Positions 18,963-30,595 of a stretch of 64,000 bases of DNA are shown here, piece after piece (position 1 is the first letter of the stretch; the number at the start of each line of letters is the position of its first letter). The position numbers and the translations under genes are program-made. This stretch comes from Microbulbifer salipaludis (GTDB lineage: Bacteria > Pseudomonadota > Gammaproteobacteria > Pseudomonadales > Cellvibrionaceae). The stretch is from the NCBI RefSeq assembly GCF_017303155.1, contig NZ_JAEKJR010000001.1, forward strand, positions 930,001-994,000. The letters are read 5' to 3'. The notes beneath the pieces are model-generated. The model made no database searches. It saw only the letters and a list, made by a program, of their open reading frames with translations, and was not told the DNA's origin.

Positions 18963-21900
18963 TGCAGGGCATTATCGGGTGGTTCGTTCGCAACAGTAAG
19001 GCGGCCAACCTGCTGATGATCATGATTTTCATCGGCGGGATCTTCGGTGTGCAGAGTATCGGCCGGCAGGTGTTCCCGTCGATATCCTCCGATACGGTTT
19101 CCGTGGAGATCTCCTACCCTGGCGCCGGGCCGGCAGAAGTGGAGCAGCAGGTTACCGTGCGGGTTGAGCAGGCTATCACCGAAGTCAAGGGCATCAAGGA
19201 GGTCAACTCGTTTTCCCGGCGCAGCCATTCCTCCGTACAGGTGCGTGCCGTTGAGGGTTACGACCAGCTGCGCCTGCTGAATGACATCAAGGTCAAGGTC
19301 GACAGCATCAATACCTTCCCCTCCGGAATCGAGCGCCCGGTAGTCGGGGTGCAGGAGTGGGAGGCGCAGATGATGCACATTGCCGTCGGTGGCGATGTGC
19401 CGGAGCGTCAGCTCAAGGACATAGCGGTCAATCTGCGCGATCGCCTGGTGCTGCTCACCGGCGTGCGCAGGGTGGATATCTGGGGTGAGCGTGCCGATGA
19501 GATGTCCATCGAGGTTTCCGAAGTCGATCTGCGCCGCTATAGCTTGAGCTTCGACGACGTCGCCAATGCGGTCAGTCGTTCTTCACTGGACCTGTCCGCG
19601 GGCACGATCCGCTCCGACCGCGGTGACATTCAGGTGCAGACTCGCGGCCAGGCCTATACCGCTGAAGACTTTGCCCGTATCCCGGTGTTGAGCCGACCAG
19701 ACGGTACCAAGCTGCTGCTGCGTGATGTGGCCACCATTCGCGACGGTTTTGAAGAGGAGAGTGGTGCTATCCGCTTCAACGGCAAGCGTGCCATGAATCT
19801 TAGGGTGCTGCAGGGTGATCCGCTGGACGTGGTTGCTACCGCCGAGCGGGTGCGCAATTTTGTGGAGGAAGCGCGCAAGGACCTGCCGCCCGGTATGCAT
19901 CTTGAGATCTGGTCGGACATGTCGGACATGTACTCGGACCGCATGAACCTGTTGCTGAAGAATGCTATTGGCGGTCTGATTCTTGTGTTTGTGCTGCTGA
20001 TGCTGTTCCTGCGCCCGTTGTTGGCGATCTGGGTGACCATTGGTATCGCCACCGCCTTCATGGGCGCGCTTTGGCTGCTGCCCATCACTGGTGTGACCCT
20101 GAACATGCTGTCGCTGTTCGCATTCCTGCTGATTCTGGGGATCGTGGTGGACGATGCGATCATCGTCGGCGAGGCGGTGCACGCCGCACATGACAAGGGC
20201 ATGACCGGCCTGCAGGCCGCTGACCAAGGCGTGCGTCAGGTGGCCAAGCCGGTGATCTTCGCTGTGGTGTCCACCATGGTGTTCTTCCTCCCCTTCCTGT
20301 TCCTGCCCGGAGGCACCGCACAAATGGCACTTTCGCTGGCGGCGGTGGTGTTGCTGTGCCTGTTCTTCTCCCTGGTGGAATCACTGTTGATCCTGCCCGC
20401 GCATCTGGTAGGCATGAAGCCGGAAAAACCTGCGCGCTCGGGTTTGGGGAAAAAACTGCAGGCGCTGCGCGGAAAATTTGCCGGTGCGCTCAAAACTGCC
20501 AATGAAAAATATTACGGGCCATTGCTCGAAAAATCGCTGCGCAATAGCCGGGTCACCGTCATGGTGTTCTTCGTTGCACTGATTACTTCTTTCCTGCTGT
20601 TCGGCAAGGGCTATCTCAAGTCCAGCTTTATGCCGAATGTGGCCTCGGACATGTTGCAGCTGAATACCAGCATGGCCGCCGGTGAGCCTTTCCAGGAAGC
20701 CGAGCGAGTAATGAACCAGTTTGTTACGGCCGCGGATCGCCTTGCACAGGACGAGGAAATGCTCGCCAAGAACCATGGTAAGCCGTTCGTCAAGAGCAGC
20801 ATGATGTTCCTGTGGCGCGGTAATATTTATGTGCTCCTGCAGCTGACACCCGGTGAAGAGCGTGATGTGGAGCCCGCTGAGCTAACCCAGCGCTGGCGTG
20901 AGTACATTGGTGAGTTGCCGGGCAGTGTCGAAGATATGCGTATCACCGGCAGCATTAACGATTCCGGGCCGGGCATGTCTCTGCACCTGAGTACTGGCTC
21001 CGGTGACATGGCGGAGCTGCGCCGGGCCGCGGATGAGGTGAAGAAGAAGCTCGAAAGCTACGAGGGTGTCTACGATGTGCGCGACAACCTCAGCAGCGCG
21101 CGCCGTGATATTGAAATACAGCTCAAACCGTATGCGGAAAACATGGGGGTGAACCTCACCAGCATCGCTCGTCAGGTACGTCAGGGCTTTTACGGTCAGG
21201 AGGTGCAGCGCATTCCCCGTGGCAGTGAGGATGTGCGAGTGATGGTGCGTTACCCGCAGGAAGAGCGCGCCAGTGAGGATCAGATCGACCGGGTGCGCAT
21301 CCGCACCAGCGACGGCGAGGTACCCTTTAGTGCGGTGGCCGATGCGGTGTACGTGCCCGGCTTCACCACCATCCGCCGCAACGACCGCGAGCGTGCGGTG
21401 CGCATCTCGGCGGAAATCCAGCCGGGCACCACAGAATCCTTCAAAGTACTGAAGGACCTGCGCGAGACCGCCTTCCCGGAGTGGCAGCGCCAGTTCCCGG
21501 GCTTCAGCCTCAAGACATCGGGCCAGATGCAGGAGGAGAAGGAGTTCAACAGTGCGATGACCGCATTCTTCGTGCTGGCACTGTTTGCCATCTACGCGCT
21601 GCTGGCGATTGCTTTCCGCTCCTACTCGCAGCCTGTGCTGATCCTTACTGCGGTGCCATTTGGTTTCTTTGGCGCCATCGTTGGGCACCTGATTACCGGG
21701 CATAACATCAGCATGATGTCACTGCTTGGTTTCCTCGCGGCGGCGGGTGTTGTGGTGAACGACAACCTGGTATTGATGGACCGCATCAACCAGTTGCGTG
21801 CGCAGGGTATGGCGGTGATGGATGCGGTGGTGCAGGCGGGTCGCGATCGTTTCCGCCCGATTATCCTGACTTCCATTACCACCTTCGTGGGTCTGGTACC

Positions 21901-22096
21901 GATCATGTTCGAGCGCTCTATCCAGGCGCAGTTCCTGATCCCGATGGTGGTCAGCCTGGCGTTCGGCGTACTGTTCGCTACGTTCGTGACCTTGATCCTG
22001 GTGCCCAACCTGTACAAGGTGATTGAGGTGCTGCGGATCAAAATGAAAGGTGACAAGGCTGCTGAAGAGCTGCCGGTCAGCTTCGAGAAAGCTTGA
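18962..22096 (+). CDS. RND efflux pump permease, HAE1 family
   Basis: A 1044-residue AcrB-type proton-driven transporter: one N-terminal helix, a large periplasmic loop, six helices, a second periplasmic loop and five final helices. Helix 4 carries the acidic pair in GIVVDDAIIVGEAVHA that forms the proton relay. Length is standard. Substrate cannot be read from sequence; homologues of this subtype are often only annotated as multidrug or solvent pumps. The 3' end holds a small tandem duplication (TTCGAGAAAGC-TGATG repeated across the stop). A GC-rich hairpin follows. Confidence 0.94.
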   Translation: MQGIIGWFVRNSKAANLLMIMIFIGGIFGVQSIGRQVFPSISSDTVSVEISYPGAGPAEVEQQVTVRVEQAITEVKGIKEVNSFSRRSHSSVQVRAVEGYDQLRLLNDIKVKVDSINTFPSGIERPVVGVQEWEAQMMHIAVGGDVPERQLKDIAVNLRDRLVLLTGVRRVDIWGERADEMSIEVSEVDLRRYSLSFDDVANAVSRSSLDLSAGTIRSDRGDIQVQTRGQAYTAEDFARIPVLSRPDGTKLLLRDVATIRDGFEEESGAIRFNGKRAMNLRVLQGDPLDVVATAERVRNFVEEARKDLPPGMHLEIWSDMSDMYSDRMNLLLKNAIGGLILVFVLLMLFLRPLLAIWVTIGIATAFMGALWLLPITGVTLNMLSLFAFLLILGIVVDDAIIVGEAVHAAHDKGMTGLQAADQGVRQVAKPVIFAVVSTMVFFLPFLFLPGGTAQMALSLAAVVLLCLFFSLVESLLILPAHLVGMKPEKPARSGLGKKLQALRGKFAGALKTANEKYYGPLLEKSLRNSRVTVMVFFVALITSFLLFGKGYLKSSFMPNVASDMLQLNTSMAAGEPFQEAERVMNQFVTAADRLAQDEEMLAKNHGKPFVKSSMMFLWRGNIYVLLQLTPGEERDVEPAELTQRWREYIGELPGSVEDMRITGSINDSGPGMSLHLSTGSGDMAELRRAADEVKKKLESYEGVYDVRDNLSSARRDIEIQLKPYAENMGVNLTSIARQVRQGFYGQEVQRIPRGSEDVRVMVRYPQEERASEDQIDRVRIRTSDGEVPFSAVADAVYVPGFTTIRRNDRERAVRISAEIQPGTTESFKVLKDLRETAFPEWQRQFPGFSLKTSGQMQEEKEFNSAMTAFFVLALFAIYALLAIAFRSYSQPVLILTAVPFGFFGAIVGHLITGHNISMMSLLGFLAAAGVVVNDNLVLMDRINQLRAQGMAVMDAVVQAGRDRFRPIILTSITTFVGLVPIMFERSIQAQFLIPMVVSLAFGVLFATFVTLILVPNLYKVIEVLRIKMKGDKAAEELPVSFEKA

Positions 22097-22121
22097 TGTT
22101 CGAGAAAGCCTGATGGATGTT

Positions 22122-22149
22122 GCCGCCGGGCCCGGCTGGGCCCGGTGGC
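22122..22149 (+). terminator. GC-rich hairpin after the RND operon
   Basis: Stem of 12 bp (22122-22133 with 22138-22149, one G-T pair) and loop GGCT directly downstream of the pump gene. There is no T-run, so it is a weak intrinsic terminator or a 3' stabilising stem. Confidence 0.5.
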
Positions 22150-22273
22150 GCTCCCATCAGGGCGCTTCGCGCCAAGCCCCCGTCACGTTGAGCTCCAAAC
22201 GGCGCAAGCCTACAACTTCCCTCCTTCCTGTATTACCCTTCACGCAACTCTGTACCCTGTTCAGGATTGATCG

Positions 22274-23026
22274 TTGCGTATTCCCCGAATCTTTTCCGCC
22301 GAACCTCTGGCGGGTAAATCTGAAGTCCAGCTGGACGAAGCCGCGTCGCGCCATCTGGTCAAGGTGTTGCGCCTTGGCCCGGGTCGGCCGCTGGTGCTGT
22401 TTGATGGCGCCGGCGGCGAGTACCAGGCGGAGTTGCTCGAGGCAGGCAAAAAGGCGCGGGTGACGCTTGGCGACTACACGGCGGAGGATCGCCAGTCGCC
22501 CCTGGCCATCACGCTCGCCATTGGCATTTCCCGCGGTGATCGCTTCGACTGGGTCATCCAGAAGGCTACCGAACTGGGGGTACAGGCGATCCAGCCCCTG
22601 TTTACCGAGCGCTGCGAGGTGAAGCTCACCGGTGACCGGTTGCAGAAAAAACTCGGCCAGTGGCAACAGATCGCCATCAGCGCCTGCGAGCAGAGTGCCC
22701 GCAACCGGGTGCCGCAGGTGTTGCCGCCAGTGAAGCTGCCGCAGTTTCTCGATACCGCGGAAAAAGACCTCGACGGTGGTGATACCCTGAAACTGGTATT
22801 GCACCACCGCACCGAGGAAACACTGGCGAACCTGGAACAGCAATACGGCCGTCCGCAGGCGGCGCTGTTGCTGGTGGGACCCGAGGGTGGCCTTTCCGCG
22901 GAAGAGATTGCGCTGGCACTCGGGCGTGGCTTTCACGCGCTGCGGTTGGGGCCGCGGGTTTTGCGCACGGAAACGGCACCGGTGGCCGCGCTATCGGTAC
23001 TGCAATTTCAATGGGGTGATTTTTAA
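22274..23026 (+). CDS. rsmE: 16S rRNA m3U1498 methyltransferase
   Basis: Methylates N3 of U1498 in 16S rRNA using SAM. The 250-residue product has the N-terminal PUA-like domain (RIPRIFSAEPLAG, SRHLVKVLRLGPG) and the SPOUT knot at the C-terminus (LLLVGPEGGLSAEEI, LRLGPRVLRTETAPVAAL). The start is TTG at 22274 with CAGGA upstream; homologues begin M-R-I/V-P-R, matching exactly here. It is followed 23 bp later by a small membrane protein gene, possibly co-transcribed. Confidence 0.95.
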   Translation: MRIPRIFSAEPLAGKSEVQLDEAASRHLVKVLRLGPGRPLVLFDGAGGEYQAELLEAGKKARVTLGDYTAEDRQSPLAITLAIGISRGDRFDWVIQKATELGVQAIQPLFTERCEVKLTGDRLQKKLGQWQQIAISACEQSARNRVPQVLPPVKLPQFLDTAEKDLDGGDTLKLVLHHRTEETLANLEQQYGRPQAALLLVGPEGGLSAEEIALALGRGFHALRLGPRVLRTETAPVAALSVLQFQWGDF

Positions 23027-23049
23027 CGCTTTTTTGCAAGGAGCAAAAA

Positions 23050-23412
23050 ATGAAAGCAATTGTCTGGCTGATTGGTGTAGCCATCACCGCCATGTCTGTT
23101 CTGGTGATTCTCAAACCGCAAATCGCGCGCGATATGAGCGAGCGGATGAATCCGCAGATGTTCTATTTTGGCGCCTGGGCACGAATCATTATCGGGATGG
23201 TATTCCTGCTGATTTCCGATACGCGCAGCTGGGGAACCCTGTTCAACGTACTGGGCATTCTGCTGGTGGTCATCGGGGCGTATGCCCTGCAGGCGGGCTA
23301 CGAGCGGACCCGTGAATTTGTGCTGGGCATTGTGCACGGCAACGAAAACCTGGTGCGCGTGGGTGGTGCCGCTGGCGTACTGATCGGCATACTGCTGATT
23401 TCCGCCACTTGA
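23050..23412 (+). CDS. Small membrane protein of unknown function
   Basis: A 120-residue protein with about four hydrophobic segments (4-21, 44-57, 64-82, 100-118) and short polar turns, so it is almost certainly integral to the inner membrane. AAGGAG lies 6-11 bases before the ATG. It sits between rsmE and the HAD phosphatase gene on the same strand with short gaps, which suggests an operon but no clear shared function. I do not recognise the family. Confidence 0.8.
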   Translation: MKAIVWLIGVAITAMSVLVILKPQIARDMSERMNPQMFYFGAWARIIIGMVFLLISDTRSWGTLFNVLGILLVVIGAYALQAGYERTREFVLGIVHGNENLVRVGGAAGVLIGILLISAT

Positions 23413-23448
23413 GTATTTCGTCAGGAACGCGCGCTAGCAAGGAACAGT

Positions 23449-24108
23449 ATGCAAAACCCCTTCTCTGATAAACGTCTGGTCATATTTGATTGCGACGGTG
23501 TGCTGGTGGATAGCGAAAGTATTGTCTGCCGCGTACTGGCCGAGGAAATGACCAAGCTGGGTATGCCGGCAACGGCGGAAGAGCTGGACGAACAGTTCAG
23601 TGGCCGTCCGTCGCAAGACTGTATCCTGGATATCGAGGCACGCTACGGCGGCCCGTTGCCCGAGGCCTATTTTCACACCACCGAGAGCCGCATTCGCCGG
23701 GCCTTCCACGAAGAGCTGGAGGCGGTGAATGGCATTCACGAGGTGCTGGAAAGGTTGCAGGGTACCAGCCTGCAATCCTGCGTGGCATCTTCCGGCCCCC
23801 ATGCAAAAATGCAGATCACCTTGAACAAGACAGGCCTGTGGGACTATTTTGCCGGGCGTATTTTCAGTGCGGACGACGTGGGTCGCGGCAAGCCGTGGCC
23901 AGACCTGTTCCTGCACAGCGCCGCCCATTTCGAGGTGGCGCCGGAGCACTGCTTGGTGGTGGAAGATTCCATTGCCGGGGTCAAGGCGGCGGTGGCCGCG
24001 GGTATGCCGGTGATTGGTTACAGCCATAATGGAACCCGTGCCCGCCAGCTGGAAGCGGAAGGCGCGCGGGTAATCAACGACATGCAGCTACTGCTGGATT
24101 ATTTGTAG
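23449..24108 (+). CDS. HAD-superfamily phosphatase (subfamily IA)
   Basis: A 219-residue cytoplasmic sugar-phosphate phosphatase. HAD motif I is FDCDGVLVDSES near the N-terminus (nucleophile and general acid Asp), motif II lies around VASSGPHAK, motif III includes the Lys of GRGKPWPDLF, and motif IV is VVEDSIAGVKAA. The cap is the small helical type, like phosphogluconate, beta-phosphoglucomutase or phosphoglycolate phosphatases. Substrate is uncertain. GGA precedes the ATG closely. The convergent neighbour begins its 3' end 19 bp downstream. Confidence 0.9.
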   Translation: MQNPFSDKRLVIFDCDGVLVDSESIVCRVLAEEMTKLGMPATAEELDEQFSGRPSQDCILDIEARYGGPLPEAYFHTTESRIRRAFHEELEAVNGIHEVLERLQGTSLQSCVASSGPHAKMQITLNKTGLWDYFAGRIFSADDVGRGKPWPDLFLHSAAHFEVAPEHCLVVEDSIAGVKAAVAAGMPVIGYSHNGTRARQLEAEGARVINDMQLLLDYL

Positions 24109-24127
24109 CGCTCGCCGCTTGCAGCGC

Positions 24128-24880
24128 TCATTGGGTCAGACGAATATCCACCGACGCGCTGCGGCGGGTGTCCTTGTCATCCACAAAAGTGCGGGTATAG
24201 CGCACCTGGTAGATCCCGTTACCCACCAGTTCGTTCACCAGCCCCGGCGGCAGCATCACGGTTTCCTTCAGCGTACTGTTGCCCCTGGCAACCAGGGGCT
24301 GAGCCACTTCGTAAACAACCCGATCGCCTACCAGGAACTGGCCGCTTTCCGACACGGCATTGATACTGCCAATGTCGCCATTCAGGCTCCACGCCAGCAT
24401 CATCTGCCGCGACTTGCCGCTCACGGTCTGCGTCGGCGGTGATGCTTCGACCTGCGCCAGGCGACCACTGGCGTCGAGATCAAACAGAATATGATTGGAC
24501 AGGCTGCCGGCGGCTCCGGCAAACACCCGGCGGTAGCCCACCCGGCGCACACCCTTGGCGTGCCAGCTGCGCGCCTGTGCCGGGGAAATCTGCACCACTT
24601 CCGTTACTTCGCCCCGGTCGCCGCTGAACTCCAGAATCTGGTCTACCACGGCCAGCTCTTTGTTGTTGTCCAGATTCACGAAAACACCGCGCGGTGAAGC
24701 CGCGCCGCCTTTACTGGCCACCCGCCAAGTCACGGTCTCGCGGTAGCCTTCATTGGCATTCAGCCAGCCGTCACCGGGGTCGACAGTGATAATCTGTTGT
24801 GCGTTCACGGAGGAACCGAGTACGGCAGCAATGATGATTGCGCCTGCCCCGAGCAGGGTGAGTAGTAACTGTTTGTTCAT
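24128..24880 (-). CDS. Secreted protein of unknown function
   Basis: A 250-residue exported protein with a clear signal peptide (MNKQLLLTLL..., likely cleaved after VNA at 27). The rest is beta-rich with no Cys and no recognised catalytic motif; the pattern of alternating hydrophobics and turns (for example GIYQVRYTRTFVDDKDT near the end) suggests one or two beta-sandwich domains. GGGAGA just before the ATG at 24880 decides the start over a longer frame at 24934. I do not recognise the family. Confidence 0.78.
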   Translation of the reverse strand: MNKQLLLTLLGAGAIIIAAVLGSSVNAQQIITVDPGDGWLNANEGYRETVTWRVASKGGAASPRGVFVNLDNNKELAVVDQILEFSGDRGEVTEVVQISPAQARSWHAKGVRRVGYRRVFAGAAGSLSNHILFDLDASGRLAQVEASPPTQTVSGKSRQMMLAWSLNGDIGSINAVSESGQFLVGDRVVYEVAQPLVARGNSTLKETVMLPPGLVNELVGNGIYQVRYTRTFVDDKDTRRSASVDIRLTQ

Positions 24881-25076
24881 AGCGGTCTCCCAGGGAGTGC
24901 GGGCATGGTCACAGGGTAGGGTCCTGCTGATCATCTCAGAAATTGGCTGTCGCGCCTAACGCACACCCAACCTGCTTCTGCTACCCTGCTCTCGCGGCCC
25001 CGCGCCTGCCGCTACGGAATGTAGCAGGGCGATCCTAGAATCGTGTGGACTCCGGCAACCAAGAGAAGCTGGCCCC

Positions 25077-25712
25077 ATGCCTGAAAATCGTGCTTGCAAC
25101 ACAATCCTTACGGCCTCCAGAGCCATGCGCTGGTACTGCGCACTCTCATTCGCTGTTTTTTCCACGCTGATCCTGACCGGCTGCCCGGATCCCACCAAAA
25201 AATACACACTGGACCCGCGCGACCTGGTGAGCAACGGGCTTGGCGAGCAGTCGGCCCGCACGGCGGCACCGTTTGGGGACGACATGGTGCGTTACCTGAT
25301 GGGTCAGGAAAGAGAAGAGGGCGATACGTTTATTCTGGGCGTGGATTTTGAACCCGGCGCCTTTGCGCCAAAAATGGAAAGCCTGCATGACATTGAGGCC
25401 TTGCTGGTGATTATGCGGGATTTCCCGGCACTGAAAATCGTGGTCGAAGGGCACACGGATAACGCGGGCGATGCGAAGAAGAACCGCAAGTTGTCCCAAT
25501 GGCGTGCCAACTGGGTGCGCCAGTTCCTGCTGGAAAGGGGGATCGACAGTGCGCGCGTAGAGGCTGCCGGCCTCGGGGACTCTGACCCGATCGCAGACAA
25601 CGATACCCAGCGCGGCCGAGAAAAGAATCGGCGCCTGGTGGTGCGCGTTATCGATTTTGATGGCAAGCCCATCAATGTGCAGATGGACGGTGCCAAAAAA
25701 GAGCGTAATTAA
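25077..25712 (+). CDS. OmpA-family lipoprotein
   Basis: A 211-residue envelope protein. A lipobox LILTGC (Cys about residue 36 from ATG 25077) predicts lipid anchoring; the C-terminal half is an OmpA-like peptidoglycan-binding domain with VVEGHTDNAGD, NRKLSQWRANWVRQFL and a terminal REKNRRLVVRV. Pal and its relatives share this plan. An in-frame ATG at 25125 would give a more conventional signal peptide length, and I cannot decide between them. It is convergent with metF; a hairpin without T-run (25723-25749) lies between them. Confidence 0.88.
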   Translation: MPENRACNTILTASRAMRWYCALSFAVFSTLILTGCPDPTKKYTLDPRDLVSNGLGEQSARTAAPFGDDMVRYLMGQEREEGDTFILGVDFEPGAFAPKMESLHDIEALLVIMRDFPALKIVVEGHTDNAGDAKKNRKLSQWRANWVRQFLLERGIDSARVEAAGLGDSDPIADNDTQRGREKNRRLVVRVIDFDGKPINVQMDGAKKERN

Positions 25713-25722
25713 TATAGTGCAC

Positions 25723-25749
25723 TGGCGATGCCGCTCGCCGGCATCGCCA
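25723..25749. terminator. Hairpin between convergent genes
   Basis: An 11-bp perfect stem (TGGCGATGCCG with its complement at 25739-25749) and a 5-base loop lie between the OmpA-like gene and metF. No T-run follows on either strand. Confidence 0.5.
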
Positions 25750-25785
25750 CATGTGCGTCTTGGCGCAGGCCGATGATCGGAACCA

Positions 25786-26631
25786 TCAGGACGACTGGGT
25801 GTTATCCAGATCCAGCGCCTTCAAAATATCCGCGGTGGGGTTTACCTGGTTCATGGTGTAAAAGTGCAGCCCCGGTGCACCGCCTTCCAGCAGGGTTTCG
25901 CACAGGTCGGTGACGATCTCAAGGCCAAGCTTTTTCATGTCTTCCGGGTTGCGGAAACTCTCCATGCGATACTTCAGCCAGCGCGGAATCTCTGCGCCGC
26001 AGTTGCGTGAGAAGCGCGCCAGATTGGTGAAATTAGTGATCGGCATAATGCCCGGGTAAATCGGCGCGTCGATACCGGCCTTTTCACACTGATCCAGGAA
26101 ATAGAAATACGCATCCGGGTTGTAGAAGTACTGAGTCAGTGCGCTGTTCGCGCCCGCCTCAAATTTGCCCTTTAGGAAGCGGATGTCGTCGTCGTAGCTA
26201 TCCGCTTCCGGGTGAATTTCCGGGTAGGCGGCTACCTCCAGTTGGAAGTGGTCGCCGGTGTGGCGGCGGATGAACGCCACCAGCTCATTGGCGTACACCA
26301 GTTGCGCGACCGAGCCCATGCCCGAGGGCATATCGCCGCGCAGGGCGACGATGCGGTCTACGCCCGCTTCCTTGTAGCGCTCCAGCAGGCCCAGCACGAT
26401 TTCTTCGTTGTCGCCACCGAACGACAGGTGCGGCGCGATGGAAATGCCATCCCTGCGTAGGCTGGTGACAATATTCGCGGTGGTGTCGCGGGTGGTACCG
26501 CCGGCACCGTAGGTTACTGAGAAAAACTCGGGATTAAATGCCTGCAGCTGCTCGCGGGTGTTATACAGTTTGCCCCGGCCCTCTTCGGTCTTTGGCGGGA
26601 AAAATTCAAAACTGATGCGTAATTTGCTCAT
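25786..26631 (-). CDS. metF: 5,10-methylenetetrahydrofolate reductase
   Basis: Reduces 5,10-methylene-THF to 5-methyl-THF, the methyl donor for methionine synthesis. The 281-residue FAD enzyme has SFEFFPPKTEEG at the N-terminus with the catalytic Glu, and the barrel segments SVTYGAGGTTRDTT, LRGDMPSG and PGIMPITNF. The ATG at 26631 gives the typical short N-terminus; the 26655 start adds eight residues with no homologue-like sequence. It is the last gene of the minus-strand cluster regulator-metK-ahcY-metF, so one-carbon and SAM-cycle genes are grouped. Confidence 0.96.
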   Translation of the reverse strand: MSKLRISFEFFPPKTEEGRGKLYNTREQLQAFNPEFFSVTYGAGGTTRDTTANIVTSLRRDGISIAPHLSFGGDNEEIVLGLLERYKEAGVDRIVALRGDMPSGMGSVAQLVYANELVAFIRRHTGDHFQLEVAAYPEIHPEADSYDDDIRFLKGKFEAGANSALTQYFYNPDAYFYFLDQCEKAGIDAPIYPGIMPITNFTNLARFSRNCGAEIPRWLKYRMESFRNPEDMKKLGLEIVTDLCETLLEGGAPGLHFYTMNQVNPTADILKALDLDNTQSS

Positions 26632-26651
26632 TGTTCTTTTCCATTCCCTCG

Positions 26652-26689
26652 GCACACGGGAACCCGGGAGCGGGCCCGGGTTCCTGTGC
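26652..26689 (-). terminator. Operon-internal hairpin between ahcY and metF
   Basis: GCACA + GGAACCCGGG pairs with CCCGGGTTCC + TGTGC with one 2-base bulge (26652-26668 and 26675-26689). It lacks a T-run, so it more likely limits or processes the message between the two genes than ends it. Confidence 0.45.
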
Positions 26690-26697
26690 GGAGGTGT

Positions 26698-28083
<1,386 letters not shown>

Positions 28084-28099
28084 TACCTAAATCTCAAAT

Positions 28100-28175
28100 G
28101 GTGGATGCGCTGCGCTTATCCACCCTACAATTTTTCATTCGTCCCCGTAGGGCGGATAAGCGCAGCGCATCCACC
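28100..28175. repeat. Paired inverted repeat of the GTAGGGYGGATAAGCG family
   Basis: Two inverted 28-29 bp units (28100-28128 reading GGTGGATGCGCTGCGC..., and 28147-28175 reading GTAGGGCGGATAAGCG...) fill the metK-ahcY gap and can form a long hairpin in the operon message. Same family as 3215-3285. Confidence 0.85.
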
Positions 28176-28189
28176 GTCCGGTGTCAAAA

Positions 28190-29410
<1,221 letters not shown>

Positions 29411-29463
29411 TGTGAGGTTCTCCTTGTCTCCCGCTGGCGGCGGATCGTGTAAATCTTGTTTTG

Positions 29464-29546
29464 TGCTCCGTAGCCTTTTGGTTCGGAGCGCTGTTTTGGG
29501 TGATCTGGCGCCCCGAGCTGTAACAGAGCTCGAAAGGCTACGAAGC
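29464..29546 (-). promoter_or_regulatory. Long inverted repeat in the metK leader
   Basis: GCTCCGTAGCCTTT (29464-29477) and AAAGGCTACGAAGC (29533-29546) are inverted with one mismatch and enclose about 55 bp that can fold further. On the minus strand this lies between the regulator stop and the metK start, so it would be in the leader of metK in the polycistronic message. It does not match a SAM or SAH riboswitch that I recognise. Confidence 0.45.
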
Positions 29547-30524
29547 TCAAAGCTTCAAAAACTCCTGAATCTGAATCTGAAACCCATTGCGCAGAGCGCT
29601 GTGCACACTGCGGCCTTTGGCCAGGCCTGCGTCTGCGGCCCACTCAACCAGTTGTTGCGGCGCAAACCCCAGCCATAAATCCCCACAGGCATCCCGCGCC
29701 CAATCCTGACCGTGGTCGTGCAGCTCGGTAATCAACAGCTGCCCACCGGGCTTCAGGGATTTTTGTAAATCGTGAAAAATCTGTGCGGGCTCCGGCGTGT
29801 GGTGCAAAACCATATTCACCACAATGCAGTCCGCACTCTCCGGGCGCGATGCTGCCGCGCGGGTGTCGTCGCAGACAAACTCGATATTCTGCAGGCCCTT
29901 GTCATCGGCGAAAGCCTGGGCTCGTTCCAGCATCGTCTCCGATAGATCCAGAGCGGTCACCGTACCGAAGCGGCTCGCCAGCTCCTCAAGGAACTCCCCT
30001 TCACCGGGGCCAACCTCCAAAGCGTGACGCCCCGGTTTCAGTAGCTGTGCTACTTGCGGGCCATAGACGCTATAACTGGCGATCAACTCCTGCTGCTCGC
30101 GGAAGCGGTTGCCATAGTCGGCAAAAAAACGGCGTGAGGCCTCGGCGCGTTCCGCGGCAATCTGTGCCACGGTGGTGGCACGGCTTTCGTTCAGCGGCAG
30201 TTGGTCGAGACCTGTAAACAGCTGCTGCAACAGTTCGTTGCCAGCGGTGCGGCGGTAAAACAGGTTGTTGCCCTCGCGGCGTTTGCTCACCAGCCCCGCC
30301 TGGGCCAGTACCTTGAGGTGGTGCGAGAGGGCCGGCTGACGCAGGTCGAAGATGCGGCACAGCTCCAGCACGCTGTAAGAGTCCTGGCTGAGCAGGCGCA
30401 GAATCTCCAGGCGCAACGGGTCCCCGGCGGCCTTTAAAGTCGCTGCCAGTTGCGGGATCTGGGCGCTGGCGTGGGTTTCCCGCTCGGCACCGGTGCCACT
30501 GTTGGAGTTGCTGGATGTAAGCAT
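29547..30524 (-). CDS. ArsR-type regulator fused to SAM-methyltransferase fold (SahR-like)
   Basis: A 325-residue protein with an ArsR winged helix at about 22-100 ([30 protein letters not shown]) and a C-terminal class I methyltransferase fold whose SAM site is [12 protein letters not shown] (168-179). This architecture and position upstream of metK-ahcY-metF match the SahR group of proteobacterial regulators, which sense S-adenosylhomocysteine to control the SAM cycle. No metal-binding Cys pair of classical ArsR is seen. Two palindromes in its upstream gap are candidate operators. A catalytic methyltransferase role cannot be excluded. Confidence 0.85.
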   Translation of the reverse strand: MLTSSNSNSGTGAERETHASAQIPQLAATLKAAGDPLRLEILRLLSQDSYSVLELCRIFDLRQPALSHHLKVLAQAGLVSKRREGNNLFYRRTAGNELLQQLFTGLDQLPLNESRATTVAQIAAERAEASRRFFADYGNRFREQQELIASYSVYGPQVAQLLKPGRHALEVGPGEGEFLEELASRFGTVTALDLSETMLERAQAFADDKGLQNIEFVCDDTRAAASRPESADCIVVNMVLHHTPEPAQIFHDLQKSLKPGGQLLITELHDHGQDWARDACGDLWLGFAPQQLVEWAADAGLAKGRSVHSALRNGFQIQIQEFLKL

Positions 30525-30555
30525 GGCGCGAAGTCTAGCAGTGCCTTTTGCCTAT

Positions 30556-30595
30556 ATCAAAGTATTTTGATGTAGCTTTATCGAAAAATATTGAT
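30556..30595. promoter_or_regulatory. Two palindromic sites, candidate SahR operators
   Basis: ATCAAAGTATTTTGAT (30556-30571) and ATCGAAAAATATTGAT (30580-30595) share the form ATCRAW-N4-WTYGAT and start 24 bp apart, so on nearly the same helix face. They lie 32-71 bp upstream of the regulator start and could control the whole minus-strand SAM-cycle operon. Confidence 0.6.

Noticed and set aside
28084..28189. SAH riboswitch upstream of ahcY
   Set aside because: The gap is filled by the paired GGATAAGCG repeat; the conserved riboswitch core was not found.
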